This document shows positions 62,243 through 64,000 of a DNA stretch of 64,000 bases, piece after piece (the first letter of the stretch is position 1; each line of letters begins with the position of its first letter). Source of the stretch: Nocardioides aromaticivorans (GTDB lineage: Bacteria; Actinomycetota; Actinomycetes; Propionibacteriales; Nocardioidaceae). Position numbers and translations under genes: made by a program. Location of the stretch: positions 2,480,001-2,544,000 of the forward strand of contig NZ_JACBZM010000001.1 in NCBI RefSeq assembly GCF_013408525.1, given 5' to 3'. The notes beneath the pieces are model-generated. The model had not been told where the DNA came from. It searched no databases and was given only the letters and a program-made list of their open reading frames with translations.

Positions 62243-62863
62243 ATGACAGTTGACGAGCAGACCCGTACCGAAGGCCCGCGCTCCAAGCGGCGCAGGATCC
62301 TCGACGCCGCCATCGACAACTTCGGCGGGGTGGGCTTCGAGCACACCAAGTGGGCGACCATCGCCGACGAGGTGGGGATCGGGCAGACCGCCCTCTACCA
62401 CTACTTCGAGTCGAAGGTGCACTGCCTGCTGACCATCATGAGCAACGAGCTGGAGCGCTCCCTCGAGCGGACCCGCGCGGTCACCGCCGAGGTGAGCGAG
62501 CCGGACGACAAGATCCGCGTCGCCGTGGCGGCGGCCTTCGACGTCACCGCGCGCGAGGCGCTCCAGGAGCGGATCCTGATGAGCCACCAGGACCTGCTGG
62601 TCGGCGAGCGCTCGTCTCAGCGCGAGGAGGCCGAGCGCCAGCGGGCGCGCGAGCTGGTGCGCGAGATCGAGCACGAGTGGGCCGCGCTGCTGAAGGCCGG
62701 CATGGACGCCGGCGTGTTCGCGAAGCAGGACGAGGTCGTCCTCGCCCGGCTGATGCTCGGCCTGATCAACGGCGTGTGGCGTTGGTACCGCCCGAAGGGC
62801 GCCCACACCCTCGCCGAGATCTCCGACCAGGTCGTCGCGGCCTGCGTGCGCCTGGTCCACTGA
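62243..62863 (+). CDS. TetR-family regulator, probable repressor of the catabolic cluster
   Basis: A 206-residue TetR protein. The DNA-binding part reads RRILDAAIDNFGGVGFEHTK, then IADEVGIGQTALYHYFESKV. The C-terminal part contains LGLINGVWRWYRPKGAHTLA, like the KstR2/acyl-CoA-sensing branch. It lies directly after the ligase gene. Copies of one palindrome before it and before five other transcription units of the cluster make it the best candidate for the cluster repressor; a CoA thioester is the likely inducer. ATG 62243. Confidence 0.9.
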   Translation: MTVDEQTRTEGPRSKRRRILDAAIDNFGGVGFEHTKWATIADEVGIGQTALYHYFESKVHCLLTIMSNELERSLERTRAVTAEVSEPDDKIRVAVAAAFDVTAREALQERILMSHQDLLVGERSSQREEAERQRARELVREIEHEWAALLKAGMDAGVFAKQDEVVLARLMLGLINGVWRWYRPKGAHTLAEISDQVVAACVRLVH

Positions 62864-62919
62864 CCGAACCCCGACTCCCGGGCGGGAGCGCCGGACCGGC
62901 ATGTCCGCCACCCATGAAC

Positions 62920-62932
62920 CAAATTCAACTCA
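62920..62932. promoter_or_regulatory. Cluster operator 7: CAAATTCAACTCA (weak)
   Basis: It keeps the central and right-hand bases of the motif (8 of 13 match) and sits 10 bases before the EthD start, where it overlaps the ribosome site. Confidence 0.4.
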
Positions 62933-62942
62933 GGAGCGTGTG

Positions 62943-63269
62943 ATGTACAACCTGATCGTGCTGGCGTCGAAGCCGAGCGGCTGGACCCACGAGCAGTTCA
63001 TCGACTGGTGGCGCGGCGAGCACGCCGACGTGACCTACCCGCTGCCCGGGCTGCGCCGGTGGCTGCACACCGAGGTCCTGGAGGGGATGGACGACAAGCG
63101 CTCGGCGGGCTGGGACGGCATGTCGGTCCTCAGCTTCGACAGCAAGGAGGCACTCGACGCGGCCCTCGCCAGCGACGAGTGGAAGGCCGCCGTCGCCCAC
63201 GTGGGCACGATGGGTGGCCGCAGCATCATCGTCACCGGCGACGAGCGGGTGATGGTGCCCCAGGCCTGA
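62943..63269 (+). CDS. EthD-domain small protein
   Basis: A 108-residue dimeric alpha+beta barrel protein of the EthD family: PSGWTHEQFIDWWRGEHADV is the typical opening (conserved Trp-Trp-His), then GWDGMSVLSFDSKEALDAAL. Relatives include EthD of ether degradation, methylmuconolactone isomerase and olivetolic-acid-cyclase-like DABB proteins. In this cluster it may isomerise or cyclise a lactone or enone, or simply bind it. ATG 62943 follows CAGGAG. Confidence 0.85.
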   Translation: MYNLIVLASKPSGWTHEQFIDWWRGEHADVTYPLPGLRRWLHTEVLEGMDDKRSAGWDGMSVLSFDSKEALDAALASDEWKAAVAHVGTMGGRSIIVTGDERVMVPQA

Positions 63270-63283
63270 GGTACCACGAGGCG

Positions 63284-64000
63284 CTAGCGCGCGGTCCAGC
63301 CGCCGTCGGCGTACAGCTCGGTGCCGGTCAGGTAGCCGGCGTCGTCGCTGCCCAGGAAGGCCACGGCGCCCGCGATCTCCTCGGGCCGGCCGAGCCGGCC
63401 CATCGGGGTGTTCGCGAGCATCGCCCGGTGGCGCTCTGAGCCGGCGTAGCGCTCCAGCAGCTGCGGGGTCTCGATGAAGCCGGGGTGCAGCGAGTTGACG
63501 CGGACGCCCCGGGTGGCCCAGTGGATCGCGGCGTTCTTCGTCATGGTGCGCACCGCGCCCTTCGCGGCGTGGTAGGCGACGCTGTTGCCGAGGCCGCCCG
63601 TGCTCCCGAGGATCGAGGCGACGTTGACGATCGCGCCGCCGCCCGTGCGCTCGATGAGCGGGCCGGCGTGCTTCATCCCGAGCCACACCCCGGTGGCGTC
63701 CACCGACATCACCCGGTCCCAGTGCTCGCGCTCCTCGTCCTCGACCGTCCCGATGCTGCCGATGGCCGCGTTGTTGACGAGGACGTCGAGCCCGCCGAGC
63801 TTCTGGTCGACCCGGGCGACCGCGGCGCGCCACTGCTCCTCGTCGCTGACGTCCAGGTCGAGCGCGACGTGCCCGCTCCCGGGCAGGGCTGCGCGTGTCT
63901 CCTCGAGGGCGGGCGAGGGGAGGTCGGCCAGGGCGAGCACGGCGCCCTCGGCGGTGAGCCGGCGGCAGATCTCGGCCCCGAGCCCTCCGGTCGCGCCGGT
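63284..64000 (-). CDS. Short-chain dehydrogenase/reductase (5' truncated by window edge)
   Basis: The frame stays open to base 64000 on the minus strand; 238 residues are visible and only the first few are missing, because TGATGGLGAEICRRLTAEGA, the cofactor motif, starts at the edge. Other signs are VLVNNAAIGSIGTVEDE (NNAA instead of NNAG), NVASILGSTGGLGNSVAYHA with AAKGAVRTM, and YLTGTELYADGGWTAR. ALADLPSP after strand 2 suggests NAD. It is convergent with the EthD gene (14 bases apart). Its promoter, and any cluster operator, lie outside the window. Confidence 0.9.
   Translation of the reverse strand, partial: TGATGGLGAEICRRLTAEGAVLALADLPSPALEETRAALPGSGHVALDLDVSDEEQWRAAVARVDQKLGGLDVLVNNAAIGSIGTVEDEEREHWDRVMSVDATGVWLGMKHAGPLIERTGGGAIVNVASILGSTGGLGNSVAYHAAKGAVRTMTKNAAIHWATRGVRVNSLHPGFIETPQLLERYAGSERHRAMLANTPMGRLGRPEEIAGAVAFLGSDDAGYLTGTELYADGGWTAR

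Overview
The window reads as one chromosomal segment of a high-GC Gram-positive actinobacterium, most likely Nocardioides or a close relative (Nocardioidaceae). This rests on strongly GC-ending codons, frequent GTG starts, four-base ATGA/GTGA gene overlaps, a Tad/Flp pilus block with an Ssd-type protein, a BldG-type STAS protein beside a DECH helicase and a proton pyrophosphatase, and dispersed palindromic repeats whose spurious translations I remember from Nocardioides genomes. Taxonomy is inference; there is no rRNA here. No gap between genes exceeds 300 bases.

1-8.3 kb is a nitrate/nitrite assimilation operon read left to right: the C-terminal part of a molybdopterin nitrate reductase, an FAD/NAD(P) electron-transfer protein with a BFD cluster domain, NirB, NirD, a uroporphyrinogen-III synthase fused to a winged helix, and a sirohydrochlorin chelatase. 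The last two help make the siroheme NirB needs. 8.3-19.2 kb is mixed: a lipoprotein, a MarR/MFS/aldo-keto reductase unit with a clear operator, a sodium-solute symporter operon with its own LytTR two-component system, a secreted RTX-type protein, a methyltransferase and a degenerate Fic-like protein.

19.2-43 kb is conserved actinobacterial backbone, matching in gene order (from memory) M. tuberculosis Rv3662c-Rv3644c and Streptomyces SCO3540-SCO3560: HAD phosphatase, Ssd, TadA/B/C, a Flp-like pilin, two TadE-like proteins, the helicase, BldG, H+-pyrophosphatase, a methyltransferase, TopA, a TDT transporter, thymidylate kinase, DNA polymerase III delta-prime, an S33 peptidase and tRNA-Thr(CGT). 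The non-coding gap between the HAD and Fic-like genes sits where the RNA-polymerase-binding RNA Ms1 lies in other actinobacteria, and it has promoter, helix and terminator features.

44.2-64 kb is an accessory CoA-thioester catabolic cluster with a cyclic, branched or hydroxylated acid as likely substrate. It holds an acyl-CoA ligase, three acyl-CoA dehydrogenases (one paired with a phosphotransferase as in ACAD10/11 and LvaA/LvaC), a divergent crotonase, a thiolase-like/DUF35 pair, an Old-Yellow-Enzyme reductase with an altered cluster site, a KstD-like flavoprotein, four SDRs, a zinc alcohol dehydrogenase, an MFS exporter, two SnoaL-fold proteins and an EthD protein. No oxygenase is visible. 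Nearly every promoter in it carries versions of one palindrome, TGAACTnAGTTCA, which also precedes the TetR gene at 62.2 kb; this defines a probable local regulon.

Dispersed repeats recur: a 40-base hairpin element (8.2, 36.8 and 41.5 kb, with a compensated stem and once read into a protein), a 162-base MITE-like long palindrome at 25.6 kb, and a duplicated segment before topA.
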